DNA of 64,000 nt from Batillaria attramentaria (GCA_018292915.2 JACVVK020000549.1:212501-276500), one strand, 5' to 3'; positions 43,884-56,945 are shown, numbered from the stretch's first letter. The notes: generated from the letters alone by a model not told the origin. Numbers and translations: made by a program.

Positions 43884-45455
43884 GTACACGAGCACGCACG
43901 CACACTTGCACGCAAACACAAACCACCACCAGTGTCGACGTATTAAAAACTGATTCATTTAAATTTTACGGAAAATACAGAAAATGCAGGAGACTGGTAT
44001 CTAAAATCAACGAATGCGGTTTTATTCTATTGTGTTGCATGTAAAGCTGTCATTGTGCGTTTAATTGAAAATTTGAAAATTTAATTCCAGTTTCAAACAC
44101 ATACAAATTCAAAATCCCTACCTCTTCTCTCTCTGCATTCAAACATTTAAAAGGACGGACAAAAAAGAATAAACAGCAAAACAAAACAAGCACAAAAAAG
44201 CATTAAAGAATGAAAACCCAAAACAGTCACAGCTGCAACAATAGAATATTCATCCGCGCCAAATAAACTGAAACACAGCGCAGAAGCTGGAAAAAATCGC
44301 AAAACTGTCCTACAGATTTTGAGAATTTAATTTTTTTTGCAGGCGAAAGAAAATCTACCCAAATATCTGATCCTGAAATGTTCAAGAAAAGCATTGAGCG
44401 GAATTTCATTTTCCCAGACTTTTTTTTTAAATTACGAAATGCCTGGTCAATGGACAACAGTTATATTATAAGCAAACATAATCTGCAAGGAGGAAAACAA
44501 CATTTGATCAAGGATCTAGTCAGTGGTATGCATCCACTAGTTTCTGACAGGCTGATATCTCGTCCAAAAAGTGGTGTTTAACTATCTCTAATTTACAGTC
44601 AAATTGGCCCGAAAATAGTAAGAAAATGAAAGTGATATTATACATTACGTAACTTTCCTTCGAGAAATGACGACAAAATAAACAGTTGCTCGCAATCGAG
44701 TAATATATGTATATAAACTAAAGGTTAGTTGATTCTGATTGGTTGCTTCGGTTTCGAACTTTTTTTTTTTATCTCTATATGTTAATTTATCCATTTTATA
44801 AACCTTTATGCGGATGTGCGGTGCCAGCAAGACCATCTTCGTTCTCTATACTTAGTGTGTATATATATTAACCGCGTTGATGAAAATTAATGCAGCGTGA
44901 AAGGGAATTTATTACCAAGACCAAAAAATTGCTGTTAAGTTTCCTTTCATCTCATCGAGAAAATTATGGTCCTCATTGGTGCCTGAGCTCCCTGGTACGC
45001 TTCTCGTAGATTGCTTCCTTAATGTTAGCTGAGAGCGGATGGAAACAAATAACTTGAGAAAGGAAACGTATTTTCCGAAATCGTCTGCTTCCTTTGTGAC
45101 AACTTTTAAGACTTGTTCCGTCAGGACAGAGATCTTACGAGCCCAATTACCAGCGTTGTTTGCGTTGAAATGAGAGGAGAGGAAACAAAGTGTGCTGTCT
45201 TGGGGGGGGGGGGGGGGTTGATTTGCGCACGAACAAAGCCCCAGGAAATGGGAATAAAAGCCACCGGAGAATCGGACAAAACTGCCAGCCGCGGGAGATT
45301 TCGCAACTGCGCAACGGATGCTGAAGACCTGACAGCTACGCGCTAGCTTGTCTCAAAATTCATTCCTTGCCCTGTCATATACCGAGGGTGCAATGGTACA
45401 TGACCATAATTATGCATGAGGGATTTAGTAGATTTACAGCAAATCAGCCAGCAAA
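43500..45455. other. AT-rich intergenic DNA before the second GPCR
   Basis: No repeats beyond microsatellites and no recognisable exon; promoter elements for the GPCR may lie here but none is identifiable. Confidence 0.55.
43795..43881. repeat. (CA)43 microsatellite
   Basis: Pure tract ending in CGCGTACACG. Confidence 0.97.
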
Positions 45456-45930
45456 GAGTTGTGAAAATACATGCGATTAAACATGCTTTCAACACGTATT
45501 AATTAGACGGCAAGCGAGTGAGTTTCCAACGAGCTAAAGCAAAGATATAATTGAAATCATCCGCTGACGACGGCTAACTCTACGACTGTGTTGCAAAACC
45601 GCGTATTTCTGGAGAGTTGTGAAAATACATGCGGCAATACATGCTTTCAATACGTATTAATTAGACGGCAAGCGAGTGACTTTTCCAACAAGCTAAAGCA
45701 GAGATACATGTTGAAATCATCCTCTGACGACGACTAACTCTACGACTGTGTTGCAAAACCGCGTATTTCTTGAGCGTTGTGAAAATACATGCGGCAATAC
45801 ATGCTTTCAACACGTATTAATAAGACGGCAAGTGAATGACGTTTTCAACAAGCTAAAGCAACGATATATTGAAATCATCCGCTGACGTCGACTACCTCTA
45901 CGACTGTGTTGCAAAACTGCGTATTTCTTT
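45456..45930 (+). repeat. Three tandem ~158-bp repeats upstream of the GPCR at 46155
   Basis: Copies begin at about 45456, 45614 and 45774. Each runs from GTTGTGAAAATACATGCG through a CTCTACGACTGTGTTGC block to GCGTATTTCT. Divergence is a few percent. The array ends about 225 bp before the start codon. Confidence 0.9.
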
Positions 45931-46154
45931 AGTCCGCGGAAATCTTGCAAGTTCAAGGACTGTCACTTAATGAAGAAGTCGTTATGAACAGAAACCATTA
46001 GGCGTTATTTTTACTGATATGACTGCACAACTTCAGTAGTAAAACAATCCTTTTCTTCACGAAAGCTGATTCGCTGAGTTTGAAGGAGTGTTTGACAGCG
46101 AACTCTACGGCAAGAGGAGGAGCGTTTTAATTTAATATCACCACCAGCGCAACC

Positions 46155-47269
46155 ATGAATTTCGTCTCCCCACAAAGCGATTTCATTGGCACTACTTTAG
46201 ATGGATTCAGCCACAATGTCACTTCGCTCTCGCCTGATATCGCCCTCAACGTCACATCCATCCCTGGAGATGTTTTAGACAACGTTACGGATGTCTCGTC
46301 CGGTAAGGACCCTCTCTCGGAGGATGACGCCCCCTACACTGAGTACATTGAGTACCGTGTGGCCCGCTGGATTCTCCTTATTTACCGACCGTTCTGCGCC
46401 GTGTTTGGCGTCACGGGAAACATCCTGTGTATTGTGGTCGTCATGAAAACCTCGTTACGTCACAGCCCCGCGGCGATCTACATGGTGACTCTTGCTGCGC
46501 TGGACTGGGTGGTGTCTCTCTTCGCCGGGTTGACTCTTTTCCCGAAAGATTTCTTGCTCGGTGAAGAGGATTTCTTCTCGAAGTCGTGGCACTGCCGAGC
46601 GTACTATTTCACTCTTCTCTTTGTCGTTCATTTCGACACGCTGACGCTGGTGTCCATGACGGCTCAGAGGTTCGTGGCGGTCAGCTTCCCTCTACACGCT
46701 GCACGCTGGAGCACGAAGAGAGGAACGGTAGTGACCCTGGCCTTTGCTGCGGGTCTGGCGTTTCTGGCCAACGTGGTCCATCTCGTCACCTTCCGCCTGC
46801 AGTCGTTTGACGGGAGCTACCGAGGCCGGTGCAGCGTGGGGTCGGGGTTAGGCGAATACGTTCAGATGCGAGTGTACCCCTGGATCGATTCTGCCCTCTA
46901 CTTCTTCTTCCCTACGGTCACCATCAGCATTCTGAACGTGCTTATCTATCGCGCGGTGAAGAAGGCCGACAGATTCAAACGGACAGCCCACACCGACACA
47001 GAGTCACGTCGTGGTAATGATCGAGACGGTCAGTATAGAGAGTCTTCAAGAGGTATTCCAGATGCTTTTAGTTTTCCTGAAGACGCTTGTGACCCCAACA
47101 GCGTTAACTGGGACCCAAGTCACGACGCTGCCCAAGGATCCGATGGTTCAAACCAAGACACGCGGGCTGCTGTGGATTTTCGGTACTCATTGTCTGTGAC
47201 CGCGCCAGCCCGGACTGACATAACTATCATTTCGACGGACATACCAAGCACACTCATCAGCGACGCGAG
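46155..47269 (+). CDS. Class A GPCR paralogue, exon 1 (TM1-TM5)
   Basis: Exon 1 of a two-exon gene; with 47977-48373 it encodes 503 residues. The N-terminus has sequons at N21, N32 and N43. TM1 is about 72-97 (VTGNILCIVVV), TM2 about 105-128, TM3 follows Cys147, the usual disulfide partner of loop-2 Cys226. The E/DRY position reads QRF (171-173). TM4 is about 190-212, TM5 about 240-265, then the long third loop begins. The exon ends GCG AG/GTACTG in phase 2. The ATG has the context GCAACC and no upstream in-frame ATG is needed. It is clearly paralogous to the gene at 39515. Probably a neuropeptide-type or lineage-expanded receptor; ligand unknown. The family call is by motif only. Confidence 0.9.
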
Positions 47270-47499
47270 GTACTGTTATTTTGTTGTTTGTCTGTCTTTA
47301 CGATGTTTTACCACATGGTAATTCCGTCAGTTGTTTTTTTTGTTTGTTTGTTTTTTTCCTCGAGGCTTTTTGTTATTTTGTTTTTGTCTGTTTGTTTGCG
47401 TTTGTGTGGGTGGGGATCGGGAGGCTGAACGCCAGACTAAAGGTTATGGGTCTCGACAGGGCCAACATTTGTATTTGTACATAGATACCATAAAGAGTG

Positions 47500-47815
47500 C
47501 TGACCGTCGGTGGTTCTCTCCGGGTACTCCGGCTTCCTCCCCCCTCTGCTCTGCTTTGGAAATGTTCAGCCCACAAAATTAAAACATAAATGCAAATCAA
47601 AAATTCCGAAACTTACATTGCTGAGCTGGCTCTTCGCACCACGTGATTGTGATGTGTTCATGTCCAGTGTGTGAGAAAATGCGTGTGATTCACATGAGCG
47701 TGCGTGTTGGGTTTAGCTCGCGGCGCTTTGAGCCAAATATTTGGGATAAAGCGCCTATATTAATGTGATTATTATTATGATTACTATGATCATCATCATT
47801 ATTATTATTATTATT
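47500..47815 (+). mobile_element. SINE family 2 in the GPCR intron
   Basis: Contains the GGGTACTCCGGCTTCCTCC block, then AATTCCGAAACTTACATTGC, CGCGGCGCTTTGAGCC, and an ATT-repeat tail. The tRNA-like head is not evident. It occupies most of the intron 47270-47976. Confidence 0.75.
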
Positions 47816-47976
47816 AATGAGGGATTAATAAAGTAATCTTGAAGAAGAAAAGTTAATTTTCCCCTGGGAGGGAAATTAATGTGAAAAAAAATTAAAAAGA
47901 AGAAAGAGGAGAAGATGCTTCTCGTGGACTTTGGGGTGATCGGTACATACTGATGACTGCCTCCTTGTTGTAACAG

Positions 47977-48373
47977 AGAAAGGCCCAGGGCACAACAGTC
48001 TGCACGAGTAAGGTACAGCTCCTCAGCTCAACTGACGCGAATGTTGCTGACCGTGTCTATGGCTTTCCTCTTCCTTACTCTACCCCTGGGCATCTTTGTC
48101 GTGCTCTTCCGCTACTGGAACCCCACTTCCGGCTACCAGAAGGCGCTCTTCAGCCTCATCCGTGACGTCACCGAGTCATTGATGTTCACCAACCACGCCA
48201 TCAACTTCCTGCTCTACTGTCTGTCAGGTGCTCGGTTTCGGGCCAAGGCAGCGTCAATCATCTGTCGCGCGTGCAGAGTACGTGCTGAGAGAGCGGGGAC
48301 CAATGGCAGCACTTGGACCAATGACGTAAAGGCAGAGGTCAGCTCAGCGACCCTGCCTACGTCACAGTCATAA
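47977..48373 (+). CDS. Class A GPCR paralogue, exon 2 (TM6-TM7 and tail)
   Basis: Acceptor TTGTTGTAACAG at 47965-47976. The exon completes an Arg codon and stays open through the end of the third loop, SSSAQLTRMLLTVS, TM6 (AFLFLTLPLGIFVV, with LTLP where most class A receptors have CWxP), loop 3 and TM7 (TESLMFTNHAINFLLYCLSG), where NFLLY stands in for NPxxY. The cytoplasmic tail ends at TAA 48371-48373. A SINE follows about 34 bp later. Confidence 0.88.
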
Positions 48374-48407
48374 CGTCACTGAGGAAACAACCCGGCATCG
48401 TTCCGGA

Positions 48408-48575
48408 ACCGGGATAGCCGAGACGTAGGGTGTTGGCTTTTCATTGCTCGGGTCGTGAGTTCGAATCCCGACCCGGGGCCAAATATTTGTAACGGTCTTT
48501 CTGTTTGCCCTGTCCTTGATATCACCTATATAGTGGTGGAAAATGACGCGAAACCCACCAACACCCACCCCACGC
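48408..48575 (+). mobile_element. SINE family 1 just downstream of the GPCR gene
   Basis: Diverged head (box A GACGTAGGGTGTTGG), box B intact. GCATCGTTCCG before and GCGTCGTTCCG after match as a near-perfect duplication. It begins about 35 bp past the GPCR stop and probably lies in its 3' UTR. Confidence 0.9.
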
Positions 48576-48824
48576 ACGACGTCAGCGTCGTTCCGTTTAG
48601 CTTTAACCCCCTTTGCAACACAATTGTTTGATCAAGAGCAGGAGGACGTAAAATGAAGCATGACTTTCTTGTTATAATTATAGGAGAGAGATGTTTACTG
48701 CACTCTCGGCCCTGTTTCAAACACAGGCGTTAGCCGGTAAGGACACACATTTTGCGCGTGGGGTCGAGTCAGTTGGGGGGTTTGTTTTAAGTACCCTGTT
48801 TTGCGAGTTGTTTTTCTTTGTATT

Positions 48825-49076
48825 TGTGACCCGTTCTCACAAAAGGGACCATAAGTCGAAAATTATCAATTTTGAGATATGTATATCACTGCAATCTACT
48901 GGTTATGCAGTTTAATTCAATATAAGAATGAAAGCTGTACTACTAAAACTGACAGAGATTCAGCAGTTGAAGTTGGCTACTCACAAGGCGGCCATACTGA
49001 CCCCCGGCACTCTTTTCGCCTGTAGCGGCGTTCGGCCTAGCGCGACTTACGGTCCCTTTCGCGAGAACGGGTCACA
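48825..49076. mobile_element. MITE with ~34-bp TIRs
   Basis: TGTGACCCGTTCTCACAAAA and the next 14 bases pair with the end ...GAGAACGGGTCACA. 252 bp, no ORF of note. Confidence 0.85.
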
Positions 49077-49951
49077 TTTGGTAGGACAAGGTGCATGCCA
49101 GGGGGGTAGGAAGAGGAGGCAAGCTGCCAGTGAAGCTGGGACTTTTTTTAGTTCGGGCAACCCAAGAGTGATCGGCAATGCCACATCCTCGATTTGAGGG
49201 GAAGCTCTGCCTAGGAATTTTTGTGCTCAGGAGAGGTAAAGGTGACATGAGTGGATTTGGGTGAAGTGGCTTTCTGGCCTAAACAGAAAGTAGGCCTGAG
49301 CGGAAAGGAGACATCCAATTTTTGTTAAACGCCTATCAAGTACGTGCCCGTGAATGGCCTGTGCGTGCTAATTTTTATATCTACATTGAAGCATTTTTAC
49401 AGGTGACTACGATGCCTGAGGCTAATAGGGGAAAATATAGGTATTTTAAGGCTTTGTGCATTTGTATTCATTGACCTGTACATTGCTCGCGGAGCGAAGT
49501 GCAACTTGCCGGTGGATGGACACTCGTCGCATCCTAAAACTCTGTGAGGACAGGTTGCGGACTTGTGTCTGCGTTGAAATATTGTGATGACCATCAGTCA
49601 AGAACTGGACCCGTTCAGACCTTGGGACTAACTCGAACTGACCAGCACGTGCTTTTTGCTGTACAGCACAGTGTGCATGTTACTCCTGGCGAATGTGGAT
49701 TTTTCGGCTTCGTTCCCAAACTGTGTTTTCCTTTTTCGGCTTTTTCCCTTTTCGGTGTGCATTTCCGAAAATATGATTTATAAGTATGTACTCTCACACG
49801 ATGTGCATTTCTCTCAGATCTGTTTCAGATTTGCTCTAGCTTCATCTTTCGTCTAGTGCGAGCTTTTCAGTTGTAGAGACCAACTCAGTTCACACAAAAA
49901 TAATTGAAAAGAAATGGTCTTTGTTTTGTTTACGCGTACGTCAACTAAATG

Positions 49952-49952
<1 letters not shown>

Positions 49953-50039
<87 letters not shown>
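49953..50039. repeat. (CA)43 microsatellite
   Basis: Pure tract. Confidence 0.97.
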
Positions 50040-50041
<2 letters not shown>

Positions 50042-50489
50042 CCGCGTTTTTCTATAAATCGTTTATGTTAGCTTGTCTTTGTTCACGGTAAAACATCCAA
50101 GAAGTATGATTTCAGCTTCTCACAGGGAAATGTCTTTTTTTATGTAAAGCCTGAATACCTACGCTATTGTCCTCTTTCCATTACGCCTGTAAATAAATGT
50201 CCTATTCAAGGAGACGAAATCCAATCTTTGTGAGATAAAACCAAGCCTGAGGCTAGACAAGAACGATAGAAATCTTTTTCACTGCCATTTCGTTTCCACA
50301 AAGAACCCACTTTTACTTGTGAATTGTGTAAATATTTGAAACGTACACACAACTCGTATGCCTGAAGAGACTGCTCACAAATCTACACAAAACAACCTAC
50401 GTCATTTTATATCATTTAATCGCTTGATTTGTGCAGTTTCTACTGACCCTGGCAAAAGCAGTTATCTGAGGCGTGTTCAGTTAGCGTAG

Positions 50490-50650
50490 AGGGTGGGTGT
50501 TTAGGTGTGTAACGTCCTTTTCCACCACGTGTGGGTGACATCAAAGACGGGTCAACAAGAAAAAGGCCAGCACAAATATTTGGCTCCAGCCGGGATTCGA
50601 ACTCACGACCCCGTGCATTGAGAGTCCAACGTTCTACCATTCGGCTGTCT
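50490..50650 (-). mobile_element. SINE family 1, 11-bp TSD
   Basis: Full-length minus-strand copy with the perfect duplication AGTTAGCGTAG at 50479-50489 and 50651-50661. Confidence 0.95.
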
Positions 50651-51320
50651 AGTTAGCGTAGGCCCTAAGTGAAAAAAGATAACCCCTACACAGACAAGGT
50701 AGGACCTCTTCGGGGTGCTAGTTTTCCAAAGTTAGGGGCTACCCAACTCGTGAACGAAGCCAATGATAACTCGACTTCTAGCCACGTGACCGACGTCACT
50801 GAGGGGCTACCTGGTTCTACGCGTTACTGAACGCGCCTAACAGGTTACACAACGGTATTAGCTTCCCGGGCATATAGTAAGAACTCGGCTAAATATAGTA
50901 GAAAATCTTTGCCCCTTTTAAAATTTGTGTGCAGAGTAAAAAATGGCAATCTGGTGCTTTTTGTTGGCTTTGTAAACAAGTTTCATGCCAGGTAATAGTA
51001 AAATTAGGGAAAATGAGGCTGGCTTGTGGACTATTTGTATTCATGCGCGGCTGTCACGAGCCAGCAGACGACCGTGGAATGAGGGGGTATGTGGTCGCTG
51101 CCAACATTGCCAAAAAACGGAATATTGGAATTTGTTTACATTTCGAAAATTCGCTTCAAAAAAGGCCGGTCAACGTGCTGTATAAGGTGGCTCCCCATCG
51201 CCTGAACGCATAACAAGCTGCACTGCCAACGTAACCACCGTATCGCAATAGGCAGCATTCGCGGCAGCACAAGGTAATTCTTAAACAAACTCCTCCTCAC
51301 TTTCAAACTCGGCGACTTCC

Positions 51321-51639
51321 GGCGTCGTTCTCTCCCGCTACTGGAACCCCACTTCCGGTCACTAGAACTGAAGCGCTCTTCAGCCTCATGCGTGGCGTCA
51401 CCGGGTCGCTGATGGTTCACCAACCACGCTATCAACTTTCTGCTGTACAGCATGTCGGGTGCTCGGTCACTGAGTTTCGGGCCAAGGCCGCGTCAATCAT
51501 CCGTCACACGTGTCGTGCACGTGATCAGGGCGTGACTGACGCGGTCCAGTCACTTGCTGAGCGGAAGTGGGCCAGTGAAGCCCGGATGGAGCCCGGGTCA
51601 GTCCTGTCCACGTCAGTCACAACCGGCATGAGACCATGA
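51321..51639 (+). pseudogene. Relic of a third GPCR copy (TM6 end to C-terminus)
   Basis: Matches exon 2 of the 46155 gene from the end of TM6 (CGCTACTGGAACCCCACTTC) through TM7 and the tail. It is broken by an insertion creating an in-frame TAG near 51363, a one-base insertion in the ATGGTTCACC segment (about 51410-51420) and an insertion of about 8 bases before TTTCGGGCC. No exon 1 equivalent was found upstream. Plainly non-functional. Confidence 0.9.
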
Positions 51640-51980
51640 ACACATGGCATGATGAACAACGATGCTGTCCAGTGTCACTGCCGTGACTTTCGCAATGGTG
51701 CAACACTAGGGTGGCTGTGCAATACGTAATAATACTAATAATAATAATAACTCGGTTGTCGCATCTTATGCGAGAAACAGGGAGAGTTATGTATTCAACC
51801 ATTGCCGCCTGGTGGTCAGTCAGCCTGTGTCGGGGGAAACAGCTGTTACAAGATTTGTTTGTCAGGGGACAGCAACGCTCATCGCTTGTGTGGTACAGTA
51901 CAATGTTCTGGATTTGTGTCCCTTGGGCAATAACTTGGAATTCCTGCCGCAGTGCCGGTAGCGGATATAGTGAACACCAG

Positions 51981-52038
<58 letters not shown>

Positions 52039-52618
52039 CAGTATTTTACACAATCGTGTGAGTGAGTGCCGGAAAACCGTGACTGTCAGTGGTATTCTGA
52101 CTCCGGTCGTGAAATCAGTGCCGTTAGCCGTGACTGTATAATGATGTAAGATAAGATCACCCCTCCCCGCGGGCCCTCGCCCTCGTCCGCCCCCCCCCCC
52201 ACCCCCGGCAACACCCCCCCCCCTTCCTTCCTTTGACAAGCACATAACCAACTTAATCATTCAGTCGCACCACGTAAGTTTTGCAAGACTGAACATATTC
52301 CGCAGCCCAAGCCAAGAAGACTGGAAGCCGCTTAGTAACACGAGTCTGAACATCGCACGCTACCACACGAGGAAAACAAAATAACAATAAATAAATAAAT
52401 AATAAATATATAAATAAACGATTAATAAAAAAAACCTGATGTGGTGGGTGGAGAACTGGAAGAACGGGGACTCGCCGTGCGTACTGTATGATAAACAATG
52501 CTGTTCACCGGCTTTATCTACTACCGGAAAGATTTTGGAACTTGAACTGATGTGTGCCCGGCGTTCATAACAGCGTTCCCTCTCTCCTGGTTCAGTTCAC
52601 AAAGCCGTTCTAATAAAG

Positions 52619-52656
<38 letters not shown>

Positions 52657-53416
52657 GATGATGTTGTTTATGAATCTCAGTCAGGTTTACTAATGCAGGT
52701 GTTGTTGTTGCCGGCTGCCGGCGGTTCCGGCTATCAAAACAAGAGCGCACAATGTCTAAGCTCAGACAGAAGAGCCCAGTGACTGTTTAAGTCTATCTGA
52801 ATTATATAAACCGGGGGAAGAAGAAAAAGAAGAAGAAAAGCACGGACAATGGAAAAATCACCTGCGCGTACATAGACCCACCGGCCCCCTAATCAGTCGT
52901 GTATGCACCAGCAGATCTCAAGCCGTCTTTACCACCCCTCAGTCCGCAACCTTGGGCAATTTATGTCTGGGTTATTGTTGGCTGTACGAATGGGCAGACA
53001 CCCTCACGGCAGACGCACGTACCTAGCGCAAGACATGAATTTCAAATCCGATCGACGAATTTGTAGAACTGACTTTCCCGTCAGCCAGGAGAACTTGGCC
53101 GGGATCCATTAGAGTAGTGCTGAAACTCCCCGTCTGCTTACAAATTCTGTTGCAAAAGCAGAAAGGTGTAAACAATGCCAGACAACGTGTATAAGATCCC
53201 TGCCGGCTCGTGTTCCTGCATAATTATAGCGCACACCTGAAGTACCACGGTACGCGGCCGGGTCTGGATTTCATCGTGAGCAAGTTTCGTAAACGTCACA
53301 AAGTTTATTCGAAGCTCACATCAGTGACGCGCGGAGTTTTACTCATAAATCTTTTTACATCTCTGTGCTTCCTACGGATACTAAGAGGGAGTCTCCGGAG
53401 TTGGGAGAGCGCTATC
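51640..53416. other. Intergenic, nothing recognised
   Basis: Contains (AC)n near 51977-52037, C-runs near 52190 and TTG repeats near 52618. No gene seen. Confidence 0.6.
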
Positions 53417-53605
53417 CCTGTTCCGGGTCCGTCGCTTCTCTAGGTCCCTGCGACGACGCCCAAATCGTGCTAACCGAGACCGAGCCGAGCTAAGTGATAC
53501 CTAAGAAGGAAAAAACAAAAATACTCGGTGACAAGGAGAGTGGACAGTTGCGAACAACTTTGAGGTCGTCGCAGGGTTATAGAGAAGCGACGGACCCGGA
53601 ACAGG
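53417..53605. mobile_element. Fold-back element with ~42-bp arms
   Basis: CCTGTTCCGGGTCCGTCGCT at the left pairs with AGCGACGGACCCGGAACAGG at the right; the arms continue to GACGACG / GTCGTCGC. The interior is shared with 54467-54540, 54944-55345 and 60123-60830. Confidence 0.85.
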
Positions 53606-53775
53606 CTGGGATGGGACAGCGCCGGCCACTGGACTGTCAATGGTAAGGCGGGTCGTGACTGACTCGGAGTTCCGGAATCCCGGCTTGGACCGTGACTGCC
53701 GGGGCGTCAAAAGCTGATGTGTACTGGCTGTCAGGTTCATCTTTGCACTCGTGCTGACTTGGTACGACGTGATGG

Positions 53776-53776
<1 letters not shown>

Positions 53777-53857
<81 letters not shown>

Positions 53858-53986
53858 ACACACCGCACGCACGCACACACGCACACACACACGCACGCAC
53901 TCACGCACGCACGCACGCACGCACACACTGACTGGCACACACTCCGTCAGCGGCACACACTCAGTGGCCGCACACGCATACGCACA

Positions 53987-54018
<32 letters not shown>

Positions 54019-54050
54019 GCCTCACACAAACTTTGACACACACACACACC
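53777..54050. repeat. (AC)n followed by ACGC-rich degenerate array
   Basis: Pure AC to about 53855, then CGCACGCA and CACACTGACTGG-type degeneration. Confidence 0.93.
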
Positions 54051-54943
54051 CCACCACTGCCACCAGCACTGCCACCACCACGGCCACCACCACCTCCGAG
54101 CGGTCAACCACCAACATAGTGGTACTGATTAGCGGCACTGACGAGCCCACCCCCTGCTGTCAAACCTCGGAGTTGCCAGCTGAAAGAAAGCATATGTACA
54201 CACAACCATTCAGAGACGTGCACATGCGCACAAAGTTTACTGAGTTTGCGCCTGCGCAATATTGAGTACTGACATTTATTGTTCGGCGGGACTAGTACTG
54301 TATTCAAACGCCAACACTGAGGATGCTTAGCCGTTCCCATTCTAATGCAACATAATTATAACGTCCATGTTTACAGCTATCTGTTTGACTCGAATGTGAG
54401 CAATAAGGCGTTTGAAATCTGCAGTCATTGAATAATCACAAGCACACTGTGCAGCCATCAAGTTCCTGTTCCAGGGGCCGCGCTCCTCTAGTCCCTACAA
54501 CGACGCCCAAATCGGGCTAACCGAGACCTGGTCATGATGTCCCTCTCCTGTAATCGAAGGTCATGGATCCAACCCTAGGAAAAAAACTCAACACATTAAT
54601 ATCTCTGTGGTGGCTGGACCAATATCTATATAATGATAGGACACAATTGACGCTGAATAACGCTCCATGAAAATATACATTTTACCCCTACAAGCTACAG
54701 TGGGTGAATGTCTCAGTGGAACATGTCCAGCGCTAACACGGCGAGGTGAGGTTCGCCGTGCGCCATAGGGGATCCCATTCTAACTTCAGTCAAGTTCAGC
54801 TAGTAAACATCATCGTACAGCTTAGGTAGGCTGCCATTTTTCTTATATTAGCCTGACGTTTTCCTGTGCTTAGCCACCACGCAAAAGATGTAGACACCAA
54901 AATCTTGAGTTTGTTCGCTTGGATCCCTAACCCAGGATGTGAC

Positions 54944-55345
54944 TTCCCCGATCACTCATGGGTTACCTGAACTAACCGAGACCGGGCTGAGCTTAATAAT
55001 GCCTAAGTCGGAAGTGAAAAAAAAAATCAAAATACTCGGTCACAAGGAAAGCGGAGAGTTGCGAACAACGTTGATGTCCCCGTGTTATTTCACTGTGTGC
55101 ACAGAAGCCGCGAAAACTGTCGCATTCACCAGCACAGTATATTTTCAGCCTGTTTAGAGATTATTGCTTGCATGAGTCGTCTCCCTTGCCGCAACGCATT
55201 TTTCGTGGCAGAGCACAAAGCTGCCACGAGAATGCATGTATGCTGCGGGACAACTCATGCAGGCAATCGGCATCTCTAAACAGGCTGATTTGGGCGTCGT
55301 TGCAGGAATTCAAGAGAGAAGCGCGGCCCCTGGAACAGGAATGAC
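54944..55345. mobile_element. Fold-back family copy
   Basis: Carries ACTCGGTCACAAGGAAAGCG, GTGTGCACAGAAGCCGC and CAGCCTGTTTAGAGATTATT, then inverted segments of the same. It lacks the SINE seen in the 60247 copy. Confidence 0.75.
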
Positions 55346-55821
55346 CGTGCAGCTTGAGACAGCTCGTTTCTTCGACTGTCAGTGGCGTCGCCACCACCTG
55401 GTCTCAGTCACAGCCGTTTGGACTGACTGACTGACTGACGAATCCATTGAGTGTATGAGCGACTGAGGGGGCAAATTAGTTTGTTTGGTTGGTGAGTTCA
55501 GTGAGTTCAGCGAGTTGGTGAGTGAGCAAGAGTACGCGGCTCGATAGATTTTACTGACGCTTCCTCGAATATCGAATTAGGCGACCTCTTTGCTTCTGAA
55601 TCATTACTCGTCTTAAAATTCACGTTTCCACTCTGTCTGGTCATCGATCTTTGTGGTCATTGCGTTCACAAAGCAGCTTGGGTGTCACATACGCTGCATA
55701 TAAAACCATGGCTAAGGTATCAATTAATTCACCCTGTAACAGCTACATGTGGTTTCAGTTTCTGCACCTGTCAATTTCCCTGGCGGGAAAAGGTCACATC
55801 GACGTAGCTATCATTGTCCGC

Positions 55822-56130
55822 CGTTGAGGTACAGGAGCTTATAAACCAGGGCATTAAACAGGAAAGTAAAATGAAACGCCTCGTCCTCTTTGGCGAGACA
55901 CACATTCACAGACGCAGAAATCTTTTTCCGTGCACAGTGTCTGCAGATGAAAGTTTCTAAAGTGCAGGAGCTCATAAAGCAGGGCATTCAAAAGAAAAGT
56001 AAAATGAAACGCCTGGTTTTTTTTTTTTTTTTTTTGTTGTTGTTGTTTTTTTTTTTTTTTTTTTTTGGGGGGGGGGGGAGAGGCACACATTCAAAGACAC
56101 CCAAATCTTTTTCTGCTCACATACAGTACA
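55822..56130. repeat. ~150-bp tandem duplication
   Basis: AAGTAAAATGAAACGCCT, then ACACATTCA.AGAC and AATCTTTTTC, appear twice; the second copy has gained a long T/TTG tract. Confidence 0.8.
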
Positions 56131-56736
56131 ACGTCTGAAGATGGTTTCCGATTGAGACACTTCCGTGATTCAATACGTGTGGGTATTACAAAAGGGGTAA
56201 CTGTAGATCATGTTTTACCACTCTCTGTTGGTGAAAAGCTAGGGGGCCTTTTTGTTTTGTTTGTTTGTTTGTTTGTTTTTGACTTTTGCAACATACGAGG
56301 TAAATCACAACACGGCATTCACACATATCGCGTACCATGAAAGTCTGTCAGAACTAACTAACTTACTAGCTGGCTGACTGACTAACTGACGGACTAACTA
56401 AATAGCTAGCTAGCTAACTAACTACAGTAACTAACGAACTGACGGATCCACCCACATACTCATCCACTAAGTGAATGAATATGATGTGTACTGTTTTAAT
56501 GATAATAATAATAATGAATAATACTTGTTTAGCGCTTAATCTCAAAGGGAGCAACTCACAGCGCTCATATTTACAGGTATATAGACGTGAAACACTCTAA
56601 ATAAAACGGTATGTGTTTACAGTCGAAAAGAGATTACAGCTGAAACACTGCCTACAAAGGTAACTGTCTAGTGTGCAGGCACGGGATACGTCAAGTGTGT
56701 TTACATTGCATAGTCTACAGCGATCCAACCCTGGAA

Positions 56737-56737
56737 A

Positions 56738-56832
<95 letters not shown>

Positions 56833-56880
56833 CATGCCTCTGTGTGTGTGTGTGTGTGTGTCAATTTGTGTGTGTGTCAA

Positions 56881-56942
<62 letters not shown>

Positions 56943-56945
56943 AGT

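Noticed and set aside
48928..49197. 89-residue open frame
   Set aside because: It overlaps the right end of a MITE and a dispersed repeat; no family recognised.
50929..51213. 94-residue open frame before the GPCR relic, as its exon 1
   Set aside because: Its translation shows no transmembrane pattern and no similarity to the intact paralogue.
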